DNA of 51,065 nt, taken from assembly GCA_026003075.1 (NCBI GenBank), contig BPGO01000003.1:1-51065 (forward strand), written 5' to 3'. Made by a program: the position numbers and the translations under genes. Below are positions 20,601 through 28,443 of the stretch, in pieces; the stretch's first letter is position 1; each line of letters starts with the position of its first letter. The stretch is from Fimbriimonadales bacterium. GTDB lineage: Bacteria > Armatimonadota > Fimbriimonadia > Fimbriimonadales > GBS-DC. Below the pieces are notes generated by a model that worked only from the letters and a program-made list of their open reading frames with translations, did not search any database and was not told where the DNA came from.

Positions 20601-20708
20601 GCGTTCGGGCAGACGGGGAACGGGCTGCCCGAAGATGTGGTGTGCGACGGGGTTGTGGACGACGCGGACCTGCTGGCGGTGCTGTTCGCGTTCGGGCAGG
20701 GGTGCTGA
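17670..20708 (+). CDS. Large secreted repeat protein with dockerin-like tail
   Basis: 1012 aa from ATG 17670, preceded by GAGGTGAAGCC; signal peptide with LTMALAGALLCAPLLAQG. A cysteine-rich N-terminal segment (QQQCSSNEWSAICYTYAGCG) is followed by 3.3 copies of a 179-residue unit rich in short strands (LLVNSGTLVHYNNGVWF, ATLQNTGTLELQAGAL, GSLSLTGAGDY). This is the pattern of a right-handed beta-helix adhesin or autotransporter-like passenger. No translocator barrel is present. The C-terminus has two dockerin-like units, TNRDGCVDDADLLAVLFAFG and VCDGVVDDADLLAVLFAFG, ending in GC. It is probably a surface or S-layer-associated protein; function unknown. It is monocistronic, with a promoter at 17571 and a terminator at 20780. 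Confidence 0.85.
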   Translation: MRIRRWHQSRKGLRLTMALAGALLCAPLLAQGTWTWQQQCSSNEWSAICYTYAGCGYDQNNNPVHRYFNNWGHSQCSVSPGLPGPGSIVIFPEGANARLASDVDIKSVLVSSGAVFDWYSGRLTLRDPANNNSPGTLTNQGLLRVVANSGYGRSLSGLLVNSGTLVHYNNGVWFNGATLQNTGTLELQAGALNDNSGTNLIQNTATLRKTTTNSFTISVPLQTENATMEVQAGSLSLTGAGDYRTNTTWSVASGAALYLSSSTTYTFTGTHSGAIAGTLTQTAGTVAAGSGGAVFNFTGNGFAWYAGALNGGSDGLTNQGLLQVVANGGYGRSLSGLLVNSGTLVHYNNGVWFNGATLQNTGTLELQAGALYHNSGTNLIQNTATLRKTTTNSFTISVPLQTENATMEVQAGSLSLTGAGDYRTNTTWSVASGATLLLSGSTTYTFTGTHSGAIAGTLTQTAGTVAAGSGGAVFNFTGNGFAWYAGALNGGSDGLTNQGLLQVVANSGYGRSLSGLLVNSGTLVHYNNGVWFNGATLQNTGTLELQAGALNDNSGTNLIQNTATLRKTTTNSFTISVPLQTENATMEVQAGSLSLTGAGDYRTNTTWSVASGATLLLSGSTTYTFTGTHSGAIAGTLMQTAGTVAAGSGGAVFNFTGNGFAWYAGALNGGSDGLTNQGLLRVVANSGYGRSLSGLLVNSGTLVHYNNGVWFDGATLQNTGTLELQAGALNDNSGTNRIQNTGAIRKVSPDPNNPTSFTISVPTTNSGRIEVLSGTLSITNLTQTDGETRIHRGTTLTSSNPVQLQGGKLTGAGTLNAALNNTAGTIAPGIDDPDHPDLNPLGILTIRGNLTLGADAVLEVELAGTNNSDPANPQYDQLIVGQGGYTRTLQLGGILRVKGRDGYVPNPGDAFDIILRAGSWNRSGSFARVEVDPDTLPCIVFAVQYLTDRVRLVASIPSVDTNRDGCVDDADLLAVLFAFGQTGNGLPEDVVCDGVVDDADLLAVLFAFGQGC
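18081..19877 (+). repeat. Tandem 537-bp repeats inside the secreted protein gene
   Basis: The same sequence recurs at 18081, 18618, 19155 and 19692, an exact 537-nt (179-codon) period: three full copies and a partial fourth that diverges near 19877. Copies are almost identical. Differences cluster at two spots: ND versus YH near 18783, and a diverged stretch at 18421-18460 in copy 1. Identity at silent sites points to recent amplification or ongoing gene conversion. Such repeats are prone to assembly collapse, so the true copy number could differ. Confidence 0.97.
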
Positions 20709-20779
20709 GCGGTTTGCCTGGCGCGGCGGCATGTGGTCATGAATCAATCGTCGCCACAGCCCATTCGCTGTGGATGCGC

Positions 20780-20814
20780 GGTCAGGCTTCCCCCAAAGCC
20801 TGACCCTACTTTTT
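20780..20814 (+). terminator. Rho-independent terminator of the repeat protein
   Basis: GGTCAGGCT (20780-20788), loop tcccccaa, AGCCTGACC (20797-20805), then CTACTTTTT. Confidence 0.85.
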
Positions 20815-20906
20815 GACGCCGTCTGCAGAGTGCTTGAGCAATCCCCCTGCTGCTGCGCTCCGCTTAGGAGCGGCGCGCCTATCGGAAGGCGCACTTCTGT
20901 CATACA

Positions 20907-22442
20907 TTAGGCAGAGGACTTTTTCTGTCTTAGGATAGTGGCTTGCTGGCGAATCGCCTGTTTGTCCGCCTCACTGAGATGGCGCAAGTTGCGAATCTGC
21001 TGTCCTAAGCGGGGGTGATTTGCGAACGCGGCTTCGTGGCGCAAGAGGAAATCCCAATAGAGGGTGGTGAAGGGGCAGGCGTCGTCGCCTGTAGCCCGAT
21101 CAGGCTTATAGCGACAGCCTGCGCAATAGTTGCTCATGCGCTGGAGATACTTGCCGCTGGCGATATAGGGCTTGGACGCCATCAGCCCGCCGTCGGCGAA
21201 CTGCGACATGCCATACACATTCGGCAGCTCGACCCATTCCACCGCGTCCACATAGATTGCCAGATACCACGCATGCACCTGCTTGGGATGCACCCCCAGC
21301 AGCAGGGCGTACAGTCCCGTGACCATCAGCCGCTGGATATGGTGCGCGAAGCCGTATTGGAGGGTTTGCGTGATGGTTTCGCGCAGGCAGTTCATGTCGG
21401 TCTCGCCCGTCCAGTAAAAGTCGGGCAATTGGGCTTGTGCATTCAGGGCGTTGCGCTCCAGATAGTCGGGCATCGCCAGCCAGTAGACGCCGCGGATATA
21501 CTCACGCCAGCCCAGCAGTTGGCGAACGAACCCCTCGACGCTTTGCAGGGGCGCGTGGTTCTGGCGATAGGCGTCTACGGCTTTTTGAATAGCGCGCCGT
21601 GGGTCGAGCAGTTTCAGATTAATCGCCGAAGAGAGGCGCGAGTGGTACAGATAGGGCTCGCCCGTCCACATCGCGTCTTGATAGGGACCAAACAGAGGCA
21701 AGCGATTCTCGATGAAGTCGTCCAGCGCGTGCTCCGCCTGTTCGGGCGTCACCGCCCAGTCGAAATTGCGTAGGCTGCCGGGGTGGTGAGGGAAGCGCGT
21801 TTCGACGAGCCGAATCACTTCCTGCGTGAGGGCGTCGGGCGCGAACGAAATCGGTCGGGGAACCAATCCGGGTCCCTGCTTGCCGAACGCTTGGCGGTTG
21901 CGGGCGTCGTAGTTCCACGCGCCGCCTACTGGTTGCTTGCCTTCCATCAAGATACCGGTACGCTGGCGCATCTCGCGATAGAAGAACTCCAGTCGCAGTT
22001 GCTTGCGCCCTGCGGCGTGGCGTTTGAATTCGTCGATGCTCATCAAAAAGTGGCGGTCGGGGCGGATTTCGAGCGGGACTCCTAACTGCTGGGCTGTTTG
22101 CTTGAGGCTTTGGAGTACGCGCCACTCGCCCGGTTCGACCACCACCAGCGTTTGGGGTTGATGCTGCTTGACGGTGCGGGTGAGTTCACTGGCGAAGCTG
22201 CCCTGGTTTTGGGGGTCGTCTAAGGCGTGGTAATGCACGGTATAGCCCTGTTGGCGCAGCCAGTCGCGGTAGTGGCGCATCGCGCTCAGGAAAATCGCGA
22301 TGCGGGCTTTATGGCTCCAGACATGCGTGGCTTCTTCGGCGACCTCCGCCATCCAGACGGCGTCGCAGGTGGGGTCAAACCCGTCCAACGCCGACGACTG
22401 ACGGTCTAACTGGTCGCCTAAAATCAGCACCAGATTGCGCAT
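20907..22442 (-). CDS. FeS-type bacterial cryptochrome/photolyase (PhrB-like, (6-4) photolyase family)
   Basis: 511 aa from ATG 22442 (MRNLVLILGDQL), 16 nt after panC; an extension to 22496 overlaps panC. This family repairs (6-4) photoproducts using FAD, a lumazine antenna and a 4Fe-4S cluster. The N-terminal Rossmann domain begins LVLILGDQL. The cluster cysteines are visible in the C-terminal half as MNCLRE, NYCAGCRYKP and DDACPFTTLYWDFL. FAD-domain hallmarks include GWREYIRGVYW and YGMSQFADGGLMASKPYIAS. It is the last gene of a GHMP/SIS/panC/photolyase series on the minus strand. A 58-bp relic of a homologue lies at 17483. Confidence 0.93.
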   Translation of the reverse strand: MRNLVLILGDQLDRQSSALDGFDPTCDAVWMAEVAEEATHVWSHKARIAIFLSAMRHYRDWLRQQGYTVHYHALDDPQNQGSFASELTRTVKQHQPQTLVVVEPGEWRVLQSLKQTAQQLGVPLEIRPDRHFLMSIDEFKRHAAGRKQLRLEFFYREMRQRTGILMEGKQPVGGAWNYDARNRQAFGKQGPGLVPRPISFAPDALTQEVIRLVETRFPHHPGSLRNFDWAVTPEQAEHALDDFIENRLPLFGPYQDAMWTGEPYLYHSRLSSAINLKLLDPRRAIQKAVDAYRQNHAPLQSVEGFVRQLLGWREYIRGVYWLAMPDYLERNALNAQAQLPDFYWTGETDMNCLRETITQTLQYGFAHHIQRLMVTGLYALLLGVHPKQVHAWYLAIYVDAVEWVELPNVYGMSQFADGGLMASKPYIASGKYLQRMSNYCAGCRYKPDRATGDDACPFTTLYWDFLLRHEAAFANHPRLGQQIRNLRHLSEADKQAIRQQATILRQKKSSA

Positions 22443-22458
22443 TGGTATGGGATTTACT

Positions 22459-23316
22459 TCAGTACCCTGCAGCAGGCGCCACGATACAGTTGTCAATCAG
22501 TCGTGCCTTGCCGAAAAAGACCGCCAACGCGATGAGGGTCGGACGGTCGATGCGCTCTACGGGTTGAAGCGTCTCGGCATCGACGACTTCCACATAGTCG
22601 ATTCGCGCGAGCGGCTCTGCGGCGATTCGCTGGAACACACCCTCGCGCAGTTGAGAGGCATCGCGCTCACCCGATTCCACCTGCGCCTGCGCCCACTGCA
22701 GGCTTCGATACAGCACGGTCGCGGCGGTGCGCTCTTCGGGCGTGAGGTAAACATTGCGCGACGACATCGCCAGCCCGTCCGGTTCGCGCACGATGGGGCA
22801 TGGCACAATTTCGATGGGCAGGTTCATATCGCGCACGAGTTGCTGGATTACGCGCAGTTGCTGATAGTCCTTCATACCGAAGTAGGCGCGGTCGGGCGTC
22901 ACGATATTGAACAGTTTCAGCACCACCGTCGCCACGCCTTCGAAGTGTCCGGGGCGCGACCTACCACAGAGCGGTTTGGAGAGTTCCTTCACGCGCACTT
23001 CGGTCTGGTAGCCTGCTGGGTACATTTCGGCGACATCGGGGTAGAAAATCGCCTCCACACCGACCGATTGCGCCATTTGGCGGTCGCGTTCGAAATCGCG
23101 TGGGTAGCGGTTGTAGTCTTCGCCGGCGCCGAATTGCAAGGGGTTCACGAAGATGCTCACGATGACGGCGCCGTTATCGTGTTGGGCGCGGCGCATCAGG
23201 CTCAGATGCCCTTCGTGGAAATAACCCATCGTGGGCACGAAATGGACGGCGCGCCCTGCTTCGCGCTGCGCCCTCACCCACTGGCGAACCGAATCCACCG
23301 TGCGCAAGATTTCCAT
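22459..23316 (-). CDS. panC: Pantothenate synthetase (pantoate-beta-alanine ligase)
   Basis: 285 aa. It joins pantoate and beta-alanine with ATP in coenzyme A biosynthesis. HIGH-like motif in VPTMGYFHEGHLSLM (about 28-42), IFVNPLQFGAGEDYNRYPRD, YFGMKDYQQLRVI, PIVREPDGLAMSSRNVYLTP (KMSKS-like) and the C-terminal RLIDN are all in place. It starts 3 nt after the stop of the SIS gene, so it belongs to the same transcript. No panB or panD is nearby. Confidence 0.97.
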   Translation of the reverse strand: MEILRTVDSVRQWVRAQREAGRAVHFVPTMGYFHEGHLSLMRRAQHDNGAVIVSIFVNPLQFGAGEDYNRYPRDFERDRQMAQSVGVEAIFYPDVAEMYPAGYQTEVRVKELSKPLCGRSRPGHFEGVATVVLKLFNIVTPDRAYFGMKDYQQLRVIQQLVRDMNLPIEIVPCPIVREPDGLAMSSRNVYLTPEERTAATVLYRSLQWAQAQVESGERDASQLREGVFQRIAAEPLARIDYVEVVDAETLQPVERIDRPTLIALAVFFGKARLIDNCIVAPAAGY

Positions 23317-23319
23317 AGG

Positions 23320-24360
23320 CTATCGCGTCTTGGTGACTTTCTGCAGTCCGCGTGGCTGGTCAGGGTTCAAGTCGCGTGCAAGTGCGAGGTGATACGCAAA
23401 CAGTTGCCCTGCCACTGCATAGACCATCGGGGAAAGGGGCTCGGGTATCGCGTTGGGCATCGGTACGGGGGTACGCGCCAGGCGAAGGATCTCGGCGTCG
23501 CTGGCGAAGATAATCGTCTCCGCGCCGCCCGCCCGCAGTTTGGACGCGCTTTCCAAAGCAGTCGGAAACGTCGCGCCATCTGGCGTAAACAACAGGCATG
23601 GGAAGCCCGGCTCTATCAGCGCGAACGGTCCGTGCATAAAGTCGGCGACAGAGTACGCCTTGCACATCACATAGCATGTCTCGATCAGTTTGAGCGCGGT
23701 CTCTTGCGCCGTAGCCTGATTGAGCCCCCGCGCCAGCGCGACGCACTCGCGCATGTAGCGATAGCGGTCGGTGAGGTCGTGAATCAGGGGTTCTTGCTGT
23801 AGCACCTGTTCGATGAGCGTCGCCACCTGATGGATGCGCTGCGGTGCGTCGTAGCGTCCGCTTAACGCTTCGGACAGCAAGTAGATGATGGCGAGGGTCG
23901 CGGTGTAGGTTTTCGTTGCGGCGACGCTGCGTTCTGGTCCTGCTCGCAGCAGCAGGGTGAAATGGCTCGTCTGTGCGAGGGGCGAGTCGGGCTCGTTGGT
24001 GATGGAGACCGTGAACGCGCCGTTCGCTCTGGCGTGCGCCAGATATTCGACGACATCGGGCGCCTGACCCGATTGCGAGATTCCCATAACCAGCGCGCCT
24101 TGGAGGTGAAGCTGTGCCCGATAGAGCGTGACGACCGAAGGCGCCGCCAGTCCGCATGGGAAGCCGTTTTGGATTTCCAACAGGTATTTGCAGTAGGCGG
24201 CGGCGTTGTCGGAGGTGCCCCGCGCGGCGAGCAAGGCGTACTGCAAGTTGTGTTCGCGTATCTGTTGAGCCACCGTCTGCACCGCACGCCACTCTTCGTC
24301 GGCGACGCGACGTAGCACTTCGGGCTGCTCCCCGATTTCCGTACGCATGAGATAGTGCAT
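23320..24360 (-). CDS. Double SIS-domain sugar phosphate isomerase/deaminase (GlmS C-terminal/AgaS-like)
   Basis: 346 aa from ATG 24360, chosen because a GGTACAAT box ends 8 nt upstream. Two SIS domains: ARGTSDNAAAYCKYLLE, GISQSGQAPDVVEYL and PERSVAATKTYTATLAIIYL in the first, FMHGPFALIEPGFPCLLFTP in the second. This matches the isomerase half of glucosamine-6-phosphate synthase without the glutaminase domain, so it would work on amino-sugar phosphates (deaminase/isomerase) rather than make them from glutamine. It is co-transcribed with panC and the FeS photolyase, and follows the GHMP kinase by 42 nt. Confidence 0.88.
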   Translation of the reverse strand: MHYLMRTEIGEQPEVLRRVADEEWRAVQTVAQQIREHNLQYALLAARGTSDNAAAYCKYLLEIQNGFPCGLAAPSVVTLYRAQLHLQGALVMGISQSGQAPDVVEYLAHARANGAFTVSITNEPDSPLAQTSHFTLLLRAGPERSVAATKTYTATLAIIYLLSEALSGRYDAPQRIHQVATLIEQVLQQEPLIHDLTDRYRYMRECVALARGLNQATAQETALKLIETCYVMCKAYSVADFMHGPFALIEPGFPCLLFTPDGATFPTALESASKLRAGGAETIIFASDAEILRLARTPVPMPNAIPEPLSPMVYAVAGQLFAYHLALARDLNPDQPRGLQKVTKTR

Positions 24361-24368
24361 CACGAGAT

Positions 24369-24376
24369 ATTGTACC
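24369..24376 (-). promoter_or_regulatory. GGTACAAT -10 box of the SIS gene, leaderless spacing
   Basis: TACAAT (24374-24369) ends 8 nt before ATG 24360; no Shine-Dalgarno sequence. Confidence 0.55.
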
Positions 24377-24402
24377 TTGAGAACGGCGTTTGCGGTAGGG
24401 CG

Positions 24403-25392
24403 TCAGTCTATTTGCAATCCGGGGGCGTTGGGGGCGAGCGGGATGAGTTTCTCGGCGACTTCCCGCATCGAGGGCAGGGTGCGTTCGGGGTGGAGGGTGA
24501 GGAAAATCACAGTGCCGCCTGCACCGCCTGCGCCTGCGAGTTTCGCGCCCAGTGCGCCGTGTTGCAAAGCGATCTGTACGAGTTGGTCAAGCGCTTCGCC
24601 GCTGCCCCCCAGTTCACGGATAATGGCATAGTTTTCGTTCATGAGGTGCGCAAGTTGCTTCCAATCGCGGTTCAGGAGCGCGGTTTTCGCTTCGCGTGCC
24701 AGCCTGCCGATGCGGCGCATGCCTTCCACGACTGCCTGCTCCCCCGATTCCCAGCGTGCGCGCAGGTTCGCATGCACAGTGCCTGAGAGCCGCCTGCCCC
24801 CTGTGGTCGCCAACCACATCGGCAGCGCGACGCCCGATAAATAGCCATGCAACGGCTCCACACACGCCAACGGTTCGGTGGGGTCTTTGCCCAGCAGTTC
24901 CTTGTCGCGGAAATCCATTAAGTTCAGTCCCCCAAACGCCGCCATGTAGAAATCCTGATAGCCGCAAGCGACTTGCAGTAGTTGCGCTTCGATACGCCGA
25001 ACCTGCTCGGCAATCTGGTGAGTGGTACCCCACTGCGCTTCCCGGTAGCGCAGCAGGCACGCAACAATCGTAGTCAACAAAGCCGACGACCCCGCCAGCC
25101 CCGACTGCATGGGGATGTCCGACTCGATGCGCAGCATGAACGGCGCGTTTTCGAGGGTGAACCCCAGCCCCTGCAGCGCGACGCGGCAGACATCGAACTC
25201 ATCGCCTTGCAATGTCAGTGTGTCGGGCGCAAGCAGCCGTTCCCGCGATTGGAAAGTGAGCCGTGCTGCCGGCTCCAGGGTGCAACGCGCTCGGAGAGGG
25301 ACAGCGCAGGAGATAACCGTGCCCCCATACATATCGCTCGGGTTGCCGACAATCCCCGCACGCCCAGGCGCAGAACACCGAATGGTGCGCAT
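24403..25392 (-). CDS. GHMP-family sugar kinase
   Basis: 329 aa from ATG 25392 (MRTIRCSAPGRAGIVGNPSD); an extension to 25455 would cross the divergent promoter. GHMP motifs: N-terminal APGRAGIVGNPSDMYGG, ATP-binding SDIPMQSGLAGSSALLT, and C-terminal KLAGAGGAGGTVIFL. The combination fits glucuronokinase or heptose-7-phosphate kinase-like members; the sugar cannot be read from sequence. An rfaE2-like nucleotidyltransferase 3 kb away and a SIS isomerase next to it make a nucleotide-sugar (possibly heptose) route imaginable but unproven. It is divergent from the M20 peptidase. Confidence 0.85.
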   Translation of the reverse strand: MRTIRCSAPGRAGIVGNPSDMYGGTVISCAVPLRARCTLEPAARLTFQSRERLLAPDTLTLQGDEFDVCRVALQGLGFTLENAPFMLRIESDIPMQSGLAGSSALLTTIVACLLRYREAQWGTTHQIAEQVRRIEAQLLQVACGYQDFYMAAFGGLNLMDFRDKELLGKDPTEPLACVEPLHGYLSGVALPMWLATTGGRRLSGTVHANLRARWESGEQAVVEGMRRIGRLAREAKTALLNRDWKQLAHLMNENYAIIRELGGSGEALDQLVQIALQHGALGAKLAGAGGAGGTVIFLTLHPERTLPSMREVAEKLIPLAPNAPGLQID

Positions 25393-25443
25393 AGATGCGT
25401 GTTTCGATAGCCGTGGCGCGATTCCTGCAACCGCGCCTGTCGG

Positions 25444-25449
25444 TATAAT
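25444..25449 (+). promoter_or_regulatory. TATAAT -10 box of the M20 peptidase, leaderless spacing
   Basis: GGTATAAT, with TATAAT ending 9 nt before ATG 25459; the interval GCCACGCT has no ribosome-binding site. Confidence 0.6.
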
Positions 25450-25458
25450 TGCCACGCT

Positions 25459-26643
25459 ATGAAGCGGTTCGGTCTATTGATTGGCGTCCTGTGGTGTGTT
25501 GCGTGGGCAAGCGATTATAAGCCCCTGCTGAACCACGAACGGATGACCGCCCTGTTTATCGACATGGCGCGTATCGAGAGTGGCTCGGAGAACGAGGCGG
25601 CGATGTGCGCATTCGTGGCGAAGCAGTTGCGCGAACTTGGGGCAGAAGTTGTGATTGTCGACGAGGCGAGTAAACAAATCGGCGGCACAGGAGGCAATGT
25701 GTTTGCGCGATTCAAAGGTACTGTGGACGCGCCGCCACTGCTGTTGAACGCGCATGTGGATACGGTCTACTCCACGCAGAACATTCAGATTGTGCGCGAT
25801 GAGAACGAAATCCGCACGGACGGCAGCACGATTTTAGGCGCGGATAACAAGGCGGGCGTGGCGATTATTCTGGAGGTGATTCGCACGCTCAAAGAGCGCA
25901 ACCTGCCCCATCCGCCGCTGGAGGTCGTGTTCACGATTCGCGAGGAGAAGGGGCTCTTGGGCGCGAAGGCGTTCGATGCGAGCCTCCTCAAAGCCCGAAC
26001 AGGACTGGTGGTGGACGGGCGTGAAGACCCCAGCGCGCTGTTCGTGCAATCGCCCACGCACTGGAAGTTTGAGGTCGTGTTTCATGGTAAGGCAGCGCAC
26101 GCGGGCGCGGAGCCTGAAAAGGGCAGGAACGCCATCGCGATGGCAGCGAAAGCAATTGCCCAGATGCAGTGGGGCAGGCTCGACGCCGAGACCACCGCAA
26201 ATATCGGTGTGATTGAGGGCGGTCAGGCGATGAATGTCGTGCCCGATCGGGTGAAGCTGGTCGGCGAGTTTCGCAGCTTCGACTCAGCGCGTGTCAAAGC
26301 GCTCACAGAACGCTGGAAAGCCCTCTGCGAGCAGGTCGCCCAAGAGAGCGAGGGCACGGTGGAGGTGAATTTTAGTCAGACCTTCGAGGCGATTCGGCTT
26401 GCGCCCGACGCGCCCATCGTTCAAGCCGCCGTGGCAGGGCTGAAAGCGGTGGGTATCGAACCGAAGCTGGAGCGTACTGGGGGCGGTTCCGACGCCAACG
26501 CCTTCGCGCTCAAGGGTATCCAGTGCCTTGTGTTCCCCACCGGCGCTGACCGCATCCACACGCCGCAGGAGCGACTCATCTTGAAAAACTTCTACCTCTG
26601 CGGCGAGGGGGTGCTGCAGACGATTCTGCACTGGGGGCGGTAA
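25459..26643 (+). CDS. Exported M20-family metallopeptidase (PepT-like)
   Basis: 394 aa. It begins with a signal peptide (KRFGLLIGVLWCVAWAS), so it is probably periplasmic or secreted, unlike cytosolic PepT. Zinc ligands and catalytic residues are visible: LLNAHVDTVYS, STILGADNKAGVAI, FTIREEKGLLGAKAFD and VVDGREDPSA. The lid domain has HGKAAHAGAEPEKGRNAI, and the last zinc histidine is near GADRIHTPQERL. GGGSDANAF is typical of tripeptidase T. The gene is convergent with the PqaA-like gene, 15 nt apart. Confidence 0.92.
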   Translation: MKRFGLLIGVLWCVAWASDYKPLLNHERMTALFIDMARIESGSENEAAMCAFVAKQLRELGAEVVIVDEASKQIGGTGGNVFARFKGTVDAPPLLLNAHVDTVYSTQNIQIVRDENEIRTDGSTILGADNKAGVAIILEVIRTLKERNLPHPPLEVVFTIREEKGLLGAKAFDASLLKARTGLVVDGREDPSALFVQSPTHWKFEVVFHGKAAHAGAEPEKGRNAIAMAAKAIAQMQWGRLDAETTANIGVIEGGQAMNVVPDRVKLVGEFRSFDSARVKALTERWKALCEQVAQESEGTVEVNFSQTFEAIRLAPDAPIVQAAVAGLKAVGIEPKLERTGGGSDANAFALKGIQCLVFPTGADRIHTPQERLILKNFYLCGEGVLQTILHWGR

Positions 26644-26658
26644 TCGCCTGCAGGAGGC

Positions 26659-27933
26659 TCACTGTTTCACCACCACGGGGATTGTACAAAGGGAGAAGTT
26701 GCCCGTCTCGGCGTGATAGGTGACCTCCGCGAACAGGGCAAGGTTGTCGCCCCTGCGTGGGATGCGTGCAACCCACTGGTCGCCCTCTTTACGGGCGCGC
26801 ACCGGCTCCCAACGCGCAGGACGAAAGTCGGTGTCGTTCGCCCGACGCGCCACCCACACCTCCACGATTTCGGGCGCGATGTCGGTGCGGATGCGATAAA
26901 TCACCTCATCACCCGCGACGCTGTGGGTTGCCGCGAGCGTGCTCGGAAACTCCATCTTGCCGATGCTCATCAGGTAGAAGGCGCAGAGGCTGTTAATGAC
27001 GCGGTCATAGTCACCCAACCCGTGCCCGCCGTTGGGCACATAGAGCGCATATTTGCGCTTGCTGGGGAGGTCGTCAAAGTAAAATCGCGCGGCGTCCACC
27101 GTCCAGTAGGGGTCGTTCGCACCGTTGATGATGAGAATCGGCATCGTATAGCGCGCACGATAGGAGTACGGGTCGACCCAGCTCACCAGTTGCCGACCGC
27201 GTTCGGTGAGCATCTTCTCCATCAGCCCGCGCGTGTAGTATTCCGAAATCTGCTCGCTGTAGCGCCCCCACTGCTCCAGTTGATGGGGCATCTGCTTGAA
27301 AAAGTTCAGGTTGTCGAACACCATCGGCGCAATCGCGCGGACGCGGGAGTCGACGGCAGCTGTGAGCCAGGTGGTCCAGCCACGCTTGGACGCGCCCGTA
27401 ACGACGAAATCCTTGATATTCAGCCCCCACTCTTTGCGGGCAAACTCCTGCACGGCGTCCATCGCGCGCACAGCGGACTTGACCATCGGGAACAGAAGCG
27501 GCCAAGTCGGGTCGCCTGTCTCCCAGAACTGCACATAGGTGTGCGCAATCAGGTTATCCTCTACGAGGTCGGGGCGTATCAGGGGCTGATTCGGCACATC
27601 GTGTAAAATGACCCCAATTGCGCCGACGCGCTCAGCTGCGCGTGCGATGAGTTGCAGCTCGCTGCGCCCGTCGCCGCTGCCCGTGATATAAAGGATCGCT
27701 GTTTCCGTATGCTTGAGGGTGCTTGGCTTGACGATTCGCACGCGATGGCGCCAAGTGAACTCGCGCCACTTCTGTGAGATCATCGTCAACTCGACGAACT
27801 GGCTCTCGCCGATTTTCGCTTCCAGCGACTTGCTCCATTCGAACGGCGAGGGCGCTTTCACATAACTGATCAAATCGGCGTGCGCTCCCATCCACAGTCC
27901 AATACTCAGTAGCCATCCCATGGGTGATTTCAT
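26659..27933 (-). CDS. PqaA-like exported alpha/beta hydrolase (PhoPQ-activated pathogenicity-related family)
   Basis: 424 aa from ATG 27933, preceded by GGAGG 6 nt upstream; signal peptide (SPMGWLLSIGLWMGAHA). Family hallmarks: nucleophile elbow FVVTGASKRGWTTWLTA, PMVFDNLNFFKQMPHQLEQW and IINGANDPYWTVDAARFYFD, then NGGHGLGDYD near the catalytic His. Substrate unknown for the family. It follows the rfaE2-like gene by 22 nt on the same strand. Confidence 0.9.
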   Translation of the reverse strand: MKSPMGWLLSIGLWMGAHADLISYVKAPSPFEWSKSLEAKIGESQFVELTMISQKWREFTWRHRVRIVKPSTLKHTETAILYITGSGDGRSELQLIARAAERVGAIGVILHDVPNQPLIRPDLVEDNLIAHTYVQFWETGDPTWPLLFPMVKSAVRAMDAVQEFARKEWGLNIKDFVVTGASKRGWTTWLTAAVDSRVRAIAPMVFDNLNFFKQMPHQLEQWGRYSEQISEYYTRGLMEKMLTERGRQLVSWVDPYSYRARYTMPILIINGANDPYWTVDAARFYFDDLPSKRKYALYVPNGGHGLGDYDRVINSLCAFYLMSIGKMEFPSTLAATHSVAGDEVIYRIRTDIAPEIVEVWVARRANDTDFRPARWEPVRARKEGDQWVARIPRRGDNLALFAEVTYHAETGNFSLCTIPVVVKQ

Positions 27934-27955
27934 TGTTGTCCTCCGTGCCAAGTGG

Positions 27956-28441
27956 CTATTTTCCGCTTCGGATGCGCTCTATCAGCGCACTGGTAGAGCG
28001 CTCTGGCTGCAACGGCAGGATAACCACGAACCCGCCGTAGGCGACGACCGCCTCCGCTTCAGGCAGGTCTTGCTCCGTGTAATCGCCGCCTTTCGCGTAA
28101 TAAGTTGGCTGTATTAATTCGACGAGCGGAACAGCGGTCGGTTCTTCAAAAATAGTCACATAGTCCACACATTCGAGCCCCGCGACGAGTTCTGCGCGTT
28201 CCTGTTGGGGCACAATAGGACGCGATTCGCCTTTGAGTTGGCGCACCGACTCGTCGCTGTTGATCCCCACGATGAGCAGGTCGCCCAGTTGGCGTGCCGC
28301 CTGCAGGTAGCGCAGATGCCCGCTATGGAGCAGGTCGAAGCACCCGTTGGTCAACACGATTCGCGTGCCTGCCTCGCGCCAAAGCGGCGCACGTTGCGCC
28401 AGTTGTGCGCGGGTCAGAATCTTCGATTCGGCGGAGCGCAT
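27956..28441 (-). CDS. RfaE2-type nucleotidyltransferase (heptose-1-phosphate adenylyltransferase domain)
   Basis: 161 aa, corresponding to the C-terminal half of bifunctional HldE. The cytidylyltransferase-fold motif is VLTNGCFDLLHSGHLRYLQA (HSGH as HIGH-like), followed by LLIVGINSDESVRQLKG, DYVTIFEEPTAVPLVELIQP, YYAKGGDYTEQDLPEA and PERSTSALIERI. It would activate a sugar phosphate to ADP-heptose or a related nucleotide sugar for surface polysaccharide. It begins directly after the glutaminyl cyclotransferase stop and is co-transcribed with it. Confidence 0.92.
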   Translation of the reverse strand: MRSAESKILTRAQLAQRAPLWREAGTRIVLTNGCFDLLHSGHLRYLQAARQLGDLLIVGINSDESVRQLKGESRPIVPQQERAELVAGLECVDYVTIFEEPTAVPLVELIQPTYYAKGGDYTEQDLPEAEAVVAYGGFVVILPLQPERSTSALIERIRSGK

Positions 28442-28443
28442 AG

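Noticed and set aside
22459..25392. Dedicated heptose biosynthesis cluster (SIS isomerase, GHMP kinase, rfaE2)
   Set aside because: The SIS protein is of the double-domain GlmS type, not GmhA, no phosphatase GmhB is nearby, and rfaE2 is in another operon.
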